A stretch of 64,000 nucleotides of DNA from Cucumis sativus (GCF_000004075.3 NC_026658.2:14372075-14436074), one strand, 5' to 3'; shown: positions 48,769 to 60,722, counted from the stretch's first letter. Numbers and translations: made by a program. Notes: generated from the letters alone by a model not told the origin.

Positions 48769-51700
48769 TCACATTGTGACTATTTCATCTAAAACCTCAT
48801 TTATCATCAACCTTTCAATTTCCCTACCTATCGCATCAATTTCATCTCCTAAATCCTGCCATTGTGACTCCTCCTCTACTATATCATTCCTAACTGTTTG
48901 GGTGTGAAGAAACTTACATATTCTGTTTTGGAGTTCCTCATTCTTCATCATCCATTTCCTAGCAATCTGTGTTTTTGAACCCCTCCTCCCTGCCCATGGC
49001 TGGGGATCCATGAACTGTTGGCTAATTGTCATTATTCCTGAGTATATCTGGTCGAAAAGTAGCTTCCGATCAGACCGTGTCGTTGAGGGAGCTACGCTGT
49101 GCTTTTCTTCAAGCTGCTCGAACATCTTCGGATCGATAGGGCAATCGGAGGAGTGCAGGGTTGCTAATACAGCACTTGCATTGCAATTATTATTAAGCCC
49201 TGCATTGGTTAAGATGTCAAGTAAATAAGAGAACTCCCAGCTATCGTTTGTTCTCCATGGACCCTTCTTCTCATCTGGTGGTAGCTCGGAAGATACTTCT
49301 GTTGAATCTTCATCGCTGGATACGACCATGGGACCCTCTGTAAATGCTTCAGATTCAAACTTGAGTAGTTGAAGCTGCATTCGGAGACCTGGAATCAGTA
49401 GGGGAAACTAAGTTAGAGGGCTCAAAAGAATAGCATATGAATGAAGATTCTTGTTGAGATAAAAATCCCCAGGGTATGTACAGTTTTGGAAAAAATGATA
49501 CACAGCAAAGAAACTCCCTAGAATATCATCATATTGTAAGTTAAAAAGGAACAATATTATTTGCTTTTACTCAACCGCGGTTCAATTTTTAATATCAATA
49601 CGAATATCGATGATTTAATCCATGATGGGATAATATATTTACAAAAATATAAACAACATTCAATTTCCGACTATAAGTTTACCAAAGGATAAGAGACTGA
49701 ATAGATACATACAATATAAATAGCCAACTACCTTGGAGGTCCGCGCTAACACTCTCAAAACATTCAGAACATGAGGAGAGATCATCACCAAAAGCAGGTT
49801 CTAGAACTGAAACTGGACTTGGCTGATCAGCCTCCTTCGAGGTAGCTGGAGATTCAAGAGCAGGTACAGATTTGTGCAAGAGCACGGGACTTGCTACTGA
49901 TGGCTCTTCCTGAAAAATCATAAGACATTCAGAATGGGAAACGCCAGCCAAAATGTTTACTAATTGAAAATGGAGAAAATGCAAGCTCACAACAAAAAGA
50001 TAGTGTGATTAATTTATATAATAAAAACATTTAAAGATCAGGTATAGAAGTAAAGACAAACCTCTTGCATTGTATTGTCTTGGTGGTCAACACAAGAATT
50101 TCGAACTGTTGATATGTGCTCCGATGAGTCTAACTCCAAGTCATTAGGTGTTTCATGAAACGTCATTGTGCAGCCATCTCCATCATCCTCAACACTTTGA
50201 GAAATTGGATTTCTGTCATTGACAGAGGAACAGGAGGCCTCAAACTCTGTAGAAGCGATTTTAGATGAACTGTGGTCAAGAGAGTAAGTATTCGTGCTAA
50301 TCTGGTTTCCCTTAAATGAGGGCGTTATCTTGCTGGGTGTTGATTTCTGCCATGGTAGGCATTCCTTCTGATCAAAATTGATTTTTACAGCCTTATTGTT
50401 TTCCCGTTTAAGCTCTTTTGAGATTAAGTGCTTGTTAGATCGGTGCACTGTTTTAGGTCTTCCAAAGCCAATTGATGAAGCAGGAAGAGATCTCGACCTG
50501 GTTAGTTTGATACGGTCGTCTTTCCAGCCATCATTGCTGCTTATGCCAAAAGGTTCAACCTTTTTACCAGGTTGCACATCGTTCGAGAATTTCCCTGGGA
50601 ATCCCTCCTCTGCAATTTGTGCATACGAATCTGCAAGGGTAACTTCTTTAGCATTGGCAGCTAACATGTCAGCCAGGGTGCTGCCTCTACTAACAACTCC
50701 CTTATCCTCAGAGATCCGAGAGGATCTCCACCTAGCAGTGAGTCTTTTCTTTGCCTCTCTACTGATTGATGATTCCTTATGACGTGAAGATGATTGTCGA
50801 TATCCCATATTCAAGTTGGACGAACTTTTTAAATTAACATTCCTCACCACAGGTTCTTCTGACGATTCATTTCCAGACAAACTGCAAGAACTCTCGTCCC
50901 CTGCATATCCTTGGAAATTGGAACATGTTGAATTCAAAGGGGATACACTAACTTCATTTCTCATCTGCCTCGTTTTCCCACTAGGAATTTCTCTGGATTC
51001 TTTGCAACTGTGCCTAGATACAACTTTCTTATCTAGGGAGTCTTTCTTTCCCCTAAAATCCTTGTTTGTCCTTTCGGCAGTTTTTAAGTCTCCAAGATCT
51101 GAACATTCTTCAAAAGAATGAGCTTGGAAAATAATGTTTCTAGCATTTTGCACTTTGCCAATGTTGGGTTTGAGAACAACAATTCTCGTGGGAAGATGAT
51201 CCAGTTCATCTTTACTTTCCAAAATTTGAAAAGACTTTGAAGAATGGGCGGAAAAGGAACTGTCTGAGTAGCTGGAATGGTTGTTATTCGATTTACTACT
51301 CTTTTTTGGAGGAGTTCCCCTATCTGAATTGCCCCGAAACCCAGGGTAGTCACACTTCCTGTTATCTAATGATTCAATAGCAGGTAAGCAACCATGGACA
51401 GAGCACGAGCCGACATCTTGCAAATCATGCAGATGCCTAGCAAACAACGAACCTGGTTGATGTAGAAATTTGAGTAGAAGATCTCGGTTTGACTCCAACG
51501 CATCAAGTGCATCATGAAATTCCCTTGAATCTTGTGTCTTCTCATCAGTTGATAATCGCTTAGCATCCAAGAACTTCTGCCGAATGAATGCCATTTCTGA
51601 TTCAGCCACTTCAAATCTTCCAGCTCCTTGATCTGGGTTTCTACTCTGCCCTGTCTTTGACGTTTCCAAGACCTCAAAGACGTCCTTAAATTCCTGTTGA

Positions 51701-52128
51701 TCCTTTGAGCTTCTCTTAGTCACTTGACCATCAAGATATGTGCCCCTCCTTCCCACCTTCTCCTTTGAAATACACCTCGGGGAAGAACCCTCTGATGGAC
51801 ATTTTTGTCGATTATTAGCACACCTCGTAGGTGGCATGCCATCAAGCCCCATCAATTTGGCGATAATGCTGGGCGACCTCTTTTTCATTTCAGTTTCTTT
51901 AGACATTTCATCTGCTAATAGTTTTTTCACTGGAGGTCCAAAAGAGCCTTTAGAAGATCGCCACCCCAGCTCAAGAGTGAACTATAAGGAAACTTTTACT
52001 TTAGCATTATACTTATTTACACCTCTTTGATATAAAAACATAATAAGCTAGAGAAGACATGAATAAAACTTGCATACCGAGTCGTCTTCTGTGATTCCAC
52101 TACTGCACGAACCGGAATCACAGCCCAT
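48769..52128 (-). CDS. TRM/LONGIFOLIA-type protein with DUF4378 (4 coding exons)
   Basis: Coding exons 52128-52078, 51981-50062, 49909-49732 and 49388-48769 give 922 residues. TRM (TON1-recruiting motif) proteins attach to cortical microtubules and recruit TON1 and PP2A, controlling division plane and organ shape. SPSIIAKLMGLDG (53-65) is the conserved VARLMGL-type motif of this superfamily. DVFEVL (117-122) and a long Ser-rich, basic middle with VTLADSYAQIAEEGF follow. DQPSPVSVLEPAF and SSCSECFESVSADLQ lie in exon 3, and the DUF4378 domain fills the last exon (about 720-915), ending RLMINEVLDEIV. Exon 1 encodes MGCDSGSCSSGITEDDS in a good start context (A at -3, G at +4). An upstream ORF overlaps this start. 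Exact TRM number not assigned. Confidence 0.9.
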
Positions 52129-52154
52129 AGTCCGTAAGTTTCTCTGTTTCTCAT
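52026..52154 (-). promoter_or_regulatory. Upstream ORF overlapping the TRM start codon
   Basis: An ATG at 52154, with A at -3, opens a frame 26 bases before the main ATG and out of frame with it. In the spliced message (52078 joined to 51981) it runs 43 codons and stops inside exon 2 at CAG-TGA, near 51927. Translation of it would bypass the main start. Only the part in exon 1 falls within these coordinates, and the ATG is part of the message only if the leader exon begins near 52166 or further upstream. Confidence 0.5.
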
Positions 52155-52166
52155 TCTTTCTATTTC

Positions 52167-53325
52167 CTGAAACTTAATCGTACAAACTTTAGGGTGCAAA
52201 TTCTATAACAGAGGGGCCAAAGTACGACAGAGCAGAGATTTTCAACGACAGAGACGCTTAGTTGATTTCAAAAACCAAGACCTAAAGTCCAGCTGTTGGA
52301 TGTTATAAAAAGAGCTCTGACGATTTAGGCGAACACTAGAACATAGCAATTATTTGGAAAATTGAATCTAGGCGTGCCAAATTATCAAAACGGAAGAATG
52401 AAGGAAAGAGAAAAAGAAAAAAAACACTAGTGTTCTTGAAAGACACAAAACATAATTGGAAAACGCCAAACCGAAAGAAACTGAAACAATCATGAAGAAG
52501 AGCACCGATCATACACATACCATTATAGAAAGTCATAAAGTAACTACATAATTCACTTTAACGAAACTATAGGCGATAACCTAGCTAATAATCAACAAAT
52601 TGCATCACATTTACTCCATAACAACCAAAAAAAAAAAAAAGCAAGTTTCCGTCAAATTCCACTTCTTAATTTATCCAACAATTTACCGATAACAATCTTT
52701 AAAACTACAAATCCTTCGTAAACAGAAAGAATACCAAACTAAGGAGACAGAAAGATACTCTTCTCTAAGTACCAAATTTAACAACCAAATCTCATAGTTT
52801 ATTGATTTTCGCTCTTTCTTAGCAACCAAACAGAAAGATGCTTTTCACTATAAGTACCGCTAACAAAAATAGAAACACATTTCCATACCTGATTGGCCAA
52901 GAACCAAGTAAAAAGAAACACAAACAAGTACCTCTCCTAATAAACAAAGTTTCTCAAACATCAGAAAGAGAGAGAAAGAGAGAAATGAGCAAAAACTAAC
53001 CCGTTCGTACAGGCAACCAAACAGAACGAACACCAAAATAAGGAGATAGAAAAACACTCTTCACTAAGTACAAAATTCAACAGGTAAATGTCCATGATTC
53101 TTGATTTCCGCTCTTTCTTATCAGAGAAACAGGACGATACTGTTCACTAAGTAGCACTAAGAAAATAGGAACACATTTAATTTGCATCCATGATTAACCA
53201 GGAAGTAAGAAAAAAAAAGAAGCACAAACACAAACAAGTTATTGCCTCCTTCTATCCTTGTAATAAACAAAGTTGATCAAACATGAGCAAAGGAGAAAGA
53301 AAGAGAGAGAAGAGGAAAAAGTAAC
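52167..53325 (-). other. Probable 5'-UTR intron of the TRM gene
   Basis: On the minus strand CACCAG|GTTACT at 53326/53325 is a good donor. GTTTCAG|GAAATAG at 52167/52166 is a good acceptor shortly before the start codon. Long first introns in the leader are common in this family. The sequence has no coding exon and contains a diverged tandem duplication. Confidence 0.5.
52734..53325. repeat. Diverged ~300-bp tandem duplication in the TRM leader intron
   Basis: Segment 52734-53000 and segment 53033-53325 can be aligned from ACCAAA.TAAGGAGA.AGAAA through GATTTTCGCTCTTTCTTA/GATTTCCGCTCTTTCTTA, AACACATTT, and TAATAAACAAAGTT to ATGAGCAAA.... Both copies end with a donor-like GGTTA on the minus strand. 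There are many substitutions and small indels, so the duplication is old. Confidence 0.75.
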
Positions 53326-53670
53326 CTGGTGGTAGTGGGGAGCGGTGAGCGGAGGTGGGATGAAGATGAGTACTAGGAAGGTTGTAGCGGGAATGGTGAA
53401 TCATCTGAGTGGAAGTATCATGAAAATGAAGAGAAAGAGATGAGGAAACGAGGGAGAAGAGAAGATGGTGGTGAATGTGGGAGAGAGAGAGAGAGAATGT
53501 AATGGAGTAAGAAGAAAATTGAATGGGGGGATCCGTTGCAACTGCCGTGGGAGAGTGGAAGCGGTGAAAATGGCGTGAGTTGTGAGTCGGGAGAGAGAGA
53601 GAGAGAGTGAATTGAGCGCGTGAGGAGAGAGAAAGAAGAGAGAGAGAGAGGTGGCGGAATTTATATTTTG
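53326..53670 (-). promoter_or_regulatory. Leader exon and core promoter region of the TRM gene
   Basis: On the minus strand an AT-rich AATATAAAT (complement of about 53656-53666) precedes a CT-rich stretch. The CT runs are the complement of GA repeats at 53485-53494, 53591-53607 and 53640-53650. This arrangement is typical of a plant leader. Reading frames through it are low-complexity Ser/Leu runs and I do not call them genes. Confidence 0.45.
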
Positions 53671-53699
53671 TATTTGAACATTCAAAAAAAGGTACCGCA

Positions 53700-56600
53700 G
53701 ATTATAATAGGAAGTGAGAGAGAGAGGAAGAGGTTCACCATGTTCGCGGGCAACTTGTATCCTACACTCCACCTGTCATTTACTTACCTAAATAATAAAT
53801 ATTCCCTTTCTTTCAAAAATATATATATAACAATGGCATACACTCACCCTTTAAAATCCCAAAACTATTCCAATCAACACGTGAATAAATCGGTTACACC
53901 CGTATAATAAACAATTGTGTAGATTTTGATACGCACTCTTTGTGCATATCATGTCCATAGTCTGTGGGATGAAATAGTTCCTCATTTACTTATTGGATCT
54001 CGATCCTTAGTGGCACATAGATAACCTAAGATGAAAGAATTCAACATTTATTTTATTTAATCACGGACAAACATTGCCTCGGAACAAAAAGAGTTCTTCA
54101 TTTAGTTATTGGATCCAGAGTCCTAATCGTATCGAGATGGCTCGAGACTAATAAATCGCAAGAGCATATATGAAGTTTATGAAAAAATAATGGTGCGTCA
54201 TGAATTTTTCTTCTTTTGTTATATAGACCTTCAATATTTTAGGTTTTGTTAGGTTTATGTAAATTACATATAAAAGTTTTATTATTTTGTTTATTTAATA
54301 TTTTTTATAATTTACTAAAAAGTATTTGTACTTATTAAGTATAGACAAAGATAGTTAATCGTGACATAAACGAATAATCTATTATTGGTAAATAAAAATT
54401 TTTGTCATATGTTACAAATATTTTTAACAATTTTACTATTTAGATTAATTTGAAAGTTTGAAATGAGAGAAAAAATGGTCATATTTTTAAATTTGGTAAT
54501 GGAATTTTGTGAACTTTTAAGGTCAAACACCTCATTCATATAGATTAGGAAACATCCAATTTTTGGTAATTGAGTTGTCTCTATTATTTTTATTTTTTTC
54601 ATATTGAGAGAGGATTTGAAATTTAAATATCCACAAGAGAGGACTTTATAGTTTTGAAATCTAATTTTTCAAACTCAAAGAGTTGATATATATATAGATA
54701 TAGATATAGATAGGTCTTATTTTTCTTGGGGTATGTGCTCACAAGTTTAGACAAAAATAAATGTGTATTATTGTTTGTATTGGAGGGTTTGTATTTCAAT
54801 AGTGATAGAATCTTGGGTTGAAAAGTGAAGTGAAAGAGGACAATGACATGGACCAAACAAAGCATTGGATTATTTGATTTTTGGAACCATTGTGTTAGAG
54901 TCTAGGCATGTTCCTATTTTGTCACTTACTCCTTCACTTATTTTATATATTTCTCGAGAAAAAAGTATTTAACGATCTTATATTTTTTAAGATTATATTT
55001 ATGTTTGTTAACTTAAACGTAAACGTAAATCAAACAGTTAAGACATTAACTATGATCGGAAAAAAAAACCTACTGATTAAAAAGTACTATGATAGGGAAA
55101 TTTTGTAAAGCCATCAATCATGGCTAAATGTGATTCAAATAGCACTTGATTGGGTTGGTTAATGTTTGCAAATTAAGCAAACATGTATAACATTGTAATA
55201 ATTAGTCTAAATCCACTTTGTTTTGTTTATTGCTGGTTTGTTTTTTCCTTTGGTTGATTATGGCTATAAGCATATAATTAATATAGCCATTAGGGGACTT
55301 AGATCTTTGTCTTCTTTTGCTTAAAAAAAAACGTAGAATTAAGCTATTTAGCTCCTTTAAGATATGTCAAGTTGTGTACTTTTTTTGCTTCAAACTATAC
55401 GATTTTAGTACGTCAATTTGATATCATTGACTCGACACAACTCAAACTAGATCGGTGAGAGGATTATAACAAATTAATAAATTAGATTTATTTAATACGT
55501 CTATTATGTGAACTTACGTTCATAAGTGTTTTTTACTTTTTATTTTTATATTATTATTTTACTATTTATTGTGTGAGAATAAATTCAACCTTGAGAAAAA
55601 GATTACTAATATCTTCACTATAACAAATTTGACATTTTTTCAATAGCAAAAGAGATCATTGAGAAAGAGACACATTGACATCAAAATGGAGTAATATCAA
55701 GAGTGTGTCATGGGGACCCTCCCGTGACACCCAAATTAATTGGATCAAAGCAAAATTATACATAAAACTTTATATATATATATATATAGATGAAGATAGA
55801 TTATTGAAACAAAAAAGAAAGTCAAAAACATTGGGAAAAACGATGTGAATATATAAAATGTTGAGAAATTGATATGATTAAACACACATGTTAGAGAGAG
55901 AGAGAGAGAGAGAGGGCACTATTTTCGATATCAATGTGTGTGTGTTGCTTGTTTTGAAAGAAAGAAAGTAGTATTTGAAACACCAAACCACCTTTGATGT
56001 CTCCATCACAAATTATATTAATACATTGATGAAGGAAACTCAATGAATAAAGAAATCATTGTTGCCCTAAACCTAATTAGCCTCACCCTCATCCCTAACT
56101 CAACCTTTGTTGACTCATCCATTATTGCATGTCTTCATATGTGGGAACAACTCTCAATTTTACACATTGGATGTAGATTTAACAAGAAAATAAATTGATT
56201 TCTCACTCACTTATCAAAAGTGTACCCTCTTGATATGCCATCAATGTTTATTCAAAATTTCAAAATTAACATACAAGTTAAAATGAAAGGAATTAAAAAG
56301 TAATTAATTGTATCTTTACGTAACTATATTCAATTGGGTTCTCAATGTATATATTCAACATTGTAACAGTTACAAAGGTGAAAGAGAATAAGTTTCTTTT
56401 ATCAAATTAAAATGTAAAAGTAAGTTAAATTAGTCCAATCCAAAAATGATGCCTTTTTTTTTAATTGCTTTTTAATTATTGTCATCACCCAACTTTTTAT
56501 CTTATAATAATTCAAAAGGCTACAATGTTTTTGGACAAAATCCACATTACATCATATAATTTTGATTAAATTTATAAGTCTCAATTCAAAGAAGGTTAAA

Positions 56601-58003
56601 GATATGAAAGAACTTATTAGACATTTAAACTATTAAACACAAACTTAAAAGTTCACATATCTGAACTATCAAATATTTCTTTTAAAGTTCATAAACCAAA
56701 TATACAAAAATAACCTTACTAACTAAATTTAAAATTGTAGTTTAACCTATAATTCACTTAACATGAGTTCCACAAAACATTGTTGTATATGTACATAAAC
56801 CAAAATGTGAATTATTAATATTTTTTCCTTTTTAAAAGGTTTCTAGAATTATTCTCCAAAACTAAAAGAGATCTTAAAAGAGGATTCAATGGACTTTCTT
56901 TCTTCATGGAAATTTACCCAACCACAAACTAATTTCCAATCCTGCCTAAAAAGGAAATTTCCCCTTTATTTTCTTTCAACAAACCAATCAAACTCTAACA
57001 CACAATTATTCTAATCTTAATGTCGAGCAAGTTCTTATGTTCTCACATCCCTAATCAACCAAGTTCCTATGCTCAAACCCTTCTAACCAATCTCCTATCT
57101 AGACGTAGAGTTTATTGGAAGTTGCTTTCTAAGTATTTAAAAACATTTTCTTCACACTTGCAACAATTCTCTAACTACAGCTTAGAAAAGCATTCTATTC
57201 ATCATTTTTCACTAAAACTTCAACTTCACGTCAAGTCTTAATCTTGTTAATCCATTGTTGACAATCCCAATTGTGTATTGAACCCTGAAACTAAAGAGAT
57301 GAATCCGGGTGATAATACATCAAAATGAAACAAAAAGGCATAGTTATGAAGATTTCTCCCAAAGTGCATACCTGTATAAAAGCAATACCAAAATGGCATA
57401 AATACATGAGAACTTGAAAGCATTAATCAACCAAACTAAATGGGATCTCAGATTAAGAGGAACAGGTCCTTTTAAAACCTAAGATCCTAAATAATTGATG
57501 GAATTTGATCACTTTATAAGTCACATCAACCTTTGCAGCATGGTATTTGAACATGTTTTTTTTTTTAATTTCCTACAATTATAAAGTTGAGGGTACATAT
57601 GCATTATCCATATAAGCAAACTCAAAGCTTCAATTCATCCCATATAACAACTCTCTAACCCTGCAAAGTTAAAGAAATCTTTTCATATGCATATACTGAG
57701 GCATTCTTGGGGTAGTGTATGCATATCATCAAACTAATTCTAGGAGAGAATCAGCGATTGCTTTACCTTGTTACATGGAAAAACTTGTAGGATATTTATT
57801 ATCTTAAGCAGAATGTCATCACAATTTGAATTCATACTCTTCAGATATTTGGATTTACAACTTACTTTGACCTAACCACTGTCCAACTCATGATTGATTA
57901 GAAAAAGGATGTAGTTATGTACCTAAAAGTAGGCATATTTTAGGAAGGATGCCATAAGATAATAATATTTGTGGTATCAAGCACCGTGCCACTATTCTAC
58001 ATG
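53700..58003. other. Intergenic region, 4.3 kb
   Basis: AT-rich sequence with a (GA)n microsatellite at 55893-55913 and TA runs near 55768-55788. Two related short blocks containing TTATTGGATC.CGAT/AGAG.CCTA lie near 53990 and 54105. The frame at 57020-57241 (73 codons) shows no recognisable motif. The start of the SLOW GREEN 1 downstream region is included. Confidence 0.5.
55893..55913. repeat. (GA)n microsatellite
   Basis: About ten uninterrupted AG units in intergenic sequence. Confidence 0.95.
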
Positions 58004-58011
58004 TGTCCTAA

Positions 58012-58757
58012 TCAATGTTTTAAAAGACTAAAGGCAGTCTTGAGCCTTTTCCTCTTAAAGAGCTAAAGTGTAAGCCTCGAAGTAGTATGAGGTGTGAGCC
58101 TCAAATAGTGATTGAAAATATTTTACAAATCCTAAATTCACCCCCAAAACTTCTAAAAGTAGCAAATCATCAGCACTACTACTATTATCATTAATACAGT
58201 TGATTTATATTATAACTTATTGCCTTCAATGTTCTTAAAGTCATGGCAGTAAAAGTAGTCCTAGTTCAAATTGTCAAAGCTTACCTCAAATTTTTCAGGC
58301 AAATCACTATGTTGTGTTTGGGGCAAGGAGTGAGTTATCATAGTCCAATGTTATTATAGTTTGATTAAAATAGTTTGTAGATATTTTAGTTTAATAAGGA
58401 AATAGTAAATACTGAGCAAAGAATAAAAAAATGATGAATGCCAAATAGTTAAAACTTAGTAAATATGGTAGCAAACGGAGAGTTTTGAAATAGTGTTTAC
58501 GGTAACTAATTAGAGACTTTAAAAATAGTGTTTCCTCTAACCAGAGGTAAGAGGTAGTTATTATAATTTTTGCCCCATGGCCCCTATTATTTTTCTACTC
58601 ACTAGACTTTAAGCCTCAGTACATTGCTATAAAGGCATAAGCCTTTTGTGGCTCAACAAAGGTGTAAGTCCTGTCTAGTGGCTAAAACTTAGCGTCTTGC
58701 CTCCAGGTGAATCTCAAGAGTCCAAGACATAAGCCTTAATAGCTTTTTAAAACATTG
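58012..58757. mobile_element. hAT-type non-autonomous DNA transposon (MITE-like)
   Basis: The element begins CAATGTTTTTAAAAG and ends with CTTTTTAAAACATTG, near-perfect 15-bp terminal inverted repeats. Both sides carry the 8-bp duplication GTCCTAAT (58004-58011 and 58758-58765), the target-site size of hAT transposases. The terminal CAATG fits hAT ends. Inside are repeated TAAGCCT-type subterminal motifs on both sides (for example near 58070, 58610, 58645 and 58730) and no transposase, so it needs an enzyme supplied elsewhere. It lies about 0.8 kb downstream of SLOW GREEN 1. Confidence 0.88.
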
Positions 58758-58789
58758 GTCCTAATTCACACTCAAAGAGACCTCAAAGA

Positions 58790-59205
58790 TTTCCATTTAA
58801 CATTTTCCCCTAAGAAAATTGAACCCTAGGCCTAGGAGAACTCCCCCAAACATCCCAAGAGTCATCCTGGGTGCAAATGCTATAAAAATTTGAGAATCAA
58901 TACCCTCAAAGACATCTTACACTACACCTTGTCCCTTTAATTACTAAGGAGTTAATCAACTAATTCCCGTAATTCATCCCAAGAGACGTCATCAAAGATT
59001 TTCATTTAAAACTTTCCACCAAAGGCTAGATACGACGACAGCCCTTTGGACGTGCCAATCTAGTCAATATACACACATATAGACATAAAATTTTAACTTT
59101 CCACCGAAGAAATTTGAACTAAATACCTGGGAGAACATCTCAAGTGGGGAGTTTTCTTAAACTACAACTTGTCCCTTGAACTACTGGTACTGACACTAAT
59201 TTTCT
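58790..59205 (-). repeat. Two diverged copies of a dispersed repeat with tRNA-like B box
   Basis: On the minus strand, blocks ending near 58800 and 59085 share AGGGACAAG.TGTAGT.TAAGA, then CTCC.AGG...AG.GTTCAA.TTTCTT and GG..GAAA.TT. The GTTCAA part resembles a Pol III B box, so a SINE origin is possible. The copies lie between the hAT element and SLOW GREEN 1. Target duplications are not evident. Confidence 0.45.
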
Positions 59206-59544
59206 TCCCCCCTCCCCAAGAAAAGAAAACTAGGATCATGATTCTATAATTATTTTCAAATACAGGTTCAACAATCTTCATGTTTATAGAAAATTTCTTG
59301 TTTGAATAAGTGAAAGGAACACGGCTTCTGTGAGACTTTCAGTAAAGATAAGTATAATCAGTATTCTCCATAGGAGACTCAATTGAAAGATTCAGACAAA
59401 CATAAAACTTCAGGCAAAATTCAGATATATAACACCACCCTAATAAATCCAAAACTACTAAAAACTAACAAAAATGACTATTTTAGAACAGCAGTGAAAA
59501 GTGAGGAGATAACTCATACAGAAGCAGCAGGGTGTGAAATCATC

Positions 59545-60582
59545 TCATCTCTTCGAACCAGCTCTCTCCTTTTCAAGTTTCTGAGCAATGAGCTTTGTTG
59601 CAAACATGTTTTCATCAAGGTACTCTTTGTAAGGATGGTTCTTTGGAACAAGTCTCCTAAATTTCTCAAAGTATTTCTCAGCTTCCTCACTCTTGCTTAA
59701 CAGAGTATATATGATCCCCTGACATAGATATGGCCTAAAATCCCTTGGCTCCTCCCTCACAAGTTCTTTATAAGCTTTCAATGCCTCATGATAACTCCCT
59801 TCCATTACCTTAATTTGCGCGACCAAGAGCTTGAAATCCCTTATATCTGACTTGTCCTTCTGGTTCTTGCACTTCTTCATTGCTTCTTCGATCCTTTTAG
59901 CAACATCCTTCAGTGAATTATCATTCAATTGCTCCGCCACCGTTGCAAGTCCATGATAAGCCTCAACGACAAACGGGTCTCTCGCTAAAATATCCTCAAA
60001 CTCATTTTTCGCCAATTCGAGCTCCCCCATATAGCTATAGAAATTAGCCTTTAACAGTGGCAACTCAGGGTCATTCGGTTCAAGTTCAATCAAACGGTTT
60101 AGGGCTTCAATTGCTTCTGGAAGTTTACCTGATTTCACATTCTCCTCAACGAGAGATCGAAGGGCTTCGACATCATTCGAATCATCAGCTCGTTTCTCTT
60201 CTACAACGCTTTCATTTTCCTCATATTCCGTCGATTCATCAGTAGACTCCGTCGTCTCCGGCGCCACCTGGACAGCAACAGCAACAGCACGTCGATGGTC
60301 GAAGCGAAGGAAGAAGAATGCAGCAACGGCAGCGGAAATACAAGCGGTTTTGAGAAATCCCGACAGAAGGCCGACATTAAGAGGGGAGGTATCGTCGGAG
60401 GTCGATGAAGAGGACGAGGCTTTAACACGCAACGACCTGACAGACGAACGGAGGCGAGACGGCGGCAGAGACCGGAAGGAAAGAGAAGAAATGGGTTTAG
60501 AGAGGGAAGGGAAACGGTGGGTGAAGGAAAGGAGTTGGTGAGAAGGATAACTACGGTGGTGAAGTGTGGGAAGAGACTCCAT
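59545..60582 (-). CDS. SG1: SLOW GREEN 1-like chloroplast TPR protein
   Basis: A 345-residue intronless protein. SLOW GREEN 1 of Arabidopsis is a chloroplast TPR protein needed for early chloroplast development and greening. Residues 1-55 are rich in Ser, Arg and Leu without acidic residues apart from Glu2, a typical transit peptide. A hydrophobic helix follows at about 68-93 (VGLLSGFLKTACISAAVAAF), then an acidic stretch (about 108-140). TPR-like helices occupy about 145-225 (LPEAIEALNRLIELEPNDPE, ELAKNEFEDILARDPFVVEAYHGLA) and 255-330 (YHEALKAYKELVREEPRDFRPYLCQG, EEAEKYFEKFRRLVPKN). The C-terminus is basic. Role and location are inferred from the family. Confidence 0.8.
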   Translation of the reverse strand: MESLPTLHHRSYPSHQLLSFTHRFPSLSKPISSLSFRSLPPSRLRSSVRSLRVKASSSSSTSDDTSPLNVGLLSGFLKTACISAAVAAFFFLRFDHRRAVAVAVQVAPETTESTDESTEYEENESVVEEKRADDSNDVEALRSLVEENVKSGKLPEAIEALNRLIELEPNDPELPLLKANFYSYMGELELAKNEFEDILARDPFVVEAYHGLATVAEQLNDNSLKDVAKRIEEAMKKCKNQKDKSDIRDFKLLVAQIKVMEGSYHEALKAYKELVREEPRDFRPYLCQGIIYTLLSKSEEAEKYFEKFRRLVPKNHPYKEYLDENMFATKLIAQKLEKERAGSKR

Positions 60583-60635
60583 GGCTGTTACCTTCGAGCT
60601 GCTCTGAGAAGAGAAGAGAAGAGATTACAAGGTTT

Positions 60636-60658
60636 ATCTCTCTCTCTCTCTCTCTCTG
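60636..60658. repeat. (CT)n microsatellite in the SLOW GREEN 1 leader
   Basis: About eleven TC units lie 55-75 bases upstream of the start codon, so on the minus strand the leader carries a GA run. Confidence 0.9.
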
Positions 60659-60694
60659 ACAAAAAGACCCAAACTTCAAGTATTTAACTCTATT

Positions 60695-60722
60695 TGGGCT
60701 TTCGGCCCATACCAAAAGCCCA
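60695..60722 (-). promoter_or_regulatory. Site II element cluster of the SLOW GREEN 1 promoter
   Basis: TGGGCT (60695-60700), GGCCCA (60704-60709) and AGCCCA (60717-60722) give three copies of the TGGGCY core, on alternating strands, within 28 bases. They lie about 110-140 bases before the start codon. Such clusters bind TCP factors in promoters of genes for growth and organelle biogenesis. Confidence 0.6.

Noticed and set aside
53401-53772. Minus-strand frame through the TRM leader region
   Set aside because: It is a translation of CT repeats giving Ser-Leu runs, and a leader exon explains the sequence better.
57020-57241. 73-codon plus-strand frame
   Set aside because: No motif, no promoter or splice context, and low-complexity flanks.
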